Below, in pieces: positions 63,017 through 64,000 of a stretch of 64,000 nt of DNA. A model generated the notes under the pieces. It had not been told where the DNA came from, ran no database searches, and worked only from the letters and a program-made list of their open reading frames with translations. The DNA is from Verrucomicrobiota bacterium (GTDB lineage Bacteria > Verrucomicrobiota > Verrucomicrobiia > Opitutales > Opitutaceae). Within the stretch, counting starts at the first letter, position 1; the number at the start of each line of letters is the position of its first letter. The position numbers and the translations under genes are program-made. The stretch lies in the NCBI GenBank assembly GCA_016222805.1, contig JACRQG010000018.1:124001-188000 (forward strand). The letters are read 5' to 3'.

Positions 63017-64000
63017 TCAGAACGAGAACGAATTGGTCACGCTCCACGTGCGCTCGGGCGGGATGCGGAACGTGGCATAGGAACCGTCGGCGTTGGCCGC
63101 GATCGGGATGATGCGATCGCGGGCGTTGAGATTGCGGACATTGACGCCGACGTTCCACGAGACCGAGGTGCCGCGGAGCCGGAACTTGTTCCGGTAGCCC
63201 AGGCTGAGGTCGACCTGGGTGTCGGACGGACCGTAGAGCGGGTGCGCGATGTCGGGGACATACTGCGTGTTGGGGGTCGCGCTGATGTTGGGATAGCCGA
63301 TCCCGACCTTGTCCTGCCAGCGGAGGGCGCCGCCGAGGCTCAAGCCGCGAAGCAGCCCGCGCTGGAATTCATAGCGCGTCACGACGTTGGTGCGCCACTT
63401 GCGGATCTCCGCGGTGGCGACCCCCGACTGGGCGGCGGACGTGCGGATGAAGGTCACGTGCTCGCCGTCATACTGCGCGAGGAAGGTCCCGAGCGTGGCG
63501 CTCTGCACCGGATTGCGCTGGCCGTTAATGAGCGCACCGTTGTCCTTGGCCCGCACGTTGGCCACCCACTCGTTGGCGAAGGCGAGGTCCTGGCGGGCGA
63601 CGTCCGCCTTGACCGCCTCGTTCTCGGCGACGCTGAACGCGAGGCGCCAGCCGGGGAGCGGATTGACGATCGCCTCGTATTCGTTGCCGGTGGACCGCGT
63701 GTCGCTGGTCGAGACCAGGCCCGTGATGGACTCGGGGGTCCACTGCAGCGCGGCTCCGGAGCCGGTAAGGCGCGGATTGAAGTTGTACTCGTTGCCGATG
63801 CGGAGCCGCTTCGGAATCGTGTCGTAAATGGCGCGCGCGACCTGCTCGAAGCTCGCATACGGACTGCTGCCGCTGGCGGTGGTGTAACCGTAGGCGGCGG
63901 GACTGAGGCCGGCGAGGTTGGCCTGGACCATGTTGTTGATCGTCGAGCTGATGTAGCCGAAGGCGTTCCTGACTCCGCTCACGGAATCGTTCTGGATGCG
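63017..64000 (-). CDS. TonB-dependent receptor, C-terminal part (continues past window end)
   Basis: 327 residues of the barrel of an outer-membrane receptor; the 5' part lies beyond 64000. Barrel features are alternating aromatic strands (YEAIVNPLPGWRLAFSVAEN, VVTRYEFQRGLLRGLSLGGA), VNVRNLNARDRI near the end, and the aromatic C-terminus NSFSF. It reads like the large verrucomicrobial TonB receptors encoded beside sulfatases. The stop lies 32 bp before the sulfatase start, so they are probably one transcript. The frame is open to the window edge without a start. Confidence 0.88.
   Translation of the reverse strand, partial: RIQNDSVSGVRNAFGYISSTINNMVQANLAGLSPAAYGYTTASGSSPYASFEQVARAIYDTIPKRLRIGNEYNFNPRLTGSGAALQWTPESITGLVSTSDTRSTGNEYEAIVNPLPGWRLAFSVAENEAVKADVARQDLAFANEWVANVRAKDNGALINGQRNPVQSATLGTFLAQYDGEHVTFIRTSAAQSGVATAEIRKWRTNVVTRYEFQRGLLRGLSLGGALRWQDKVGIGYPNISATPNTQYVPDIAHPLYGPSDTQVDLSLGYRNKFRLRGTSVSWNVGVNVRNLNARDRIIPIAANADGSYATFRIPPERTWSVTNSFSF

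Overview
The window looks like a chromosomal segment of a high-GC Gram-negative bacterium of the Verrucomicrobia type, most likely Opitutaceae-like. The reasons are: TonB-dependent receptors, KdsB (LPS) and lipobox or Tat-exported proteins; a planctomycete/verrucomicrobial-type ECF sigma factor; a large protein joining a hydrazine-synthase-alpha-like region to a formylglycine-enzyme-like domain; and secreted proteins sharing a C-terminal module of about 130 residues. This assignment is inference from gene content. No rRNA is present, and I see no transposase, integrase, phage gene or CRISPR array.

Layout. 1-6046: RsuA-type pseudouridine synthase, membrane-anchored esterase, the periplasmic methionine sulfoxide reductase pair MsrP/MsrQ, a Tat-exported Gfo/Idh/MocA oxidoreductase and a CBM9-like exported protein. 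6177-18230: the most unusual block. Four co-directional minus-strand genes (SIR2-TIR; STAND NTPase-TM-TPR; TIR-TM-TPR-TolB-like-TPR; TIR-TM-TPR) face a divergent SLOG-like protein with four membrane segments. A 108-bp nested palindrome lies between the two arms, and a 35-codon TIR-like start fragment sits before the third gene. 18421-32493: secreted or surface proteins (beta-propeller protein, HZS-alpha/FGE-like lipoprotein, PhoD-like phosphatase, LTD-CotH protein), a pRiA4b ORF-3-like protein, and a TonB receptor whose leader is a clear TPP (THI-element) riboswitch. 32494-33835: an AT-richer stretch with a stand-alone receiver protein behind a consensus sigma70-type promoter that carries a perfect palindrome.

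33836-48268: mostly housekeeping genes. These are KamA-family aminomutase, CarA, KdsB with a TMTC-like membrane protein, HPr, an orphan GspF/PilC-like protein, RapA, a two-domain M16 peptidase and small membrane proteins. 48374-57182: two translationally coupled amidohydrolases with partly lost metal ligands, an FHA-cyclase, an ECF sigma factor and a CBM-bearing glycosidase-like protein. 57276-64000: KatG, tRNA-Leu(UAA), an HxlR regulator divergent from a CPVC thioredoxin-like protein and a redoxin, then a sulfatase downstream of a TonB receptor that runs off the window.

Functional themes are polysaccharide or sulfated glycan foraging (receptors, sulfatase, CBM and glycosidase-like proteins), envelope and oxidative stress repair (MsrPQ, KatG, redoxins), and a candidate NAD- or nucleotide-signalling immune-type island built from TIR, SIR2, STAND and SLOG modules. 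High GC creates many long antisense open frames; these were not called as genes.
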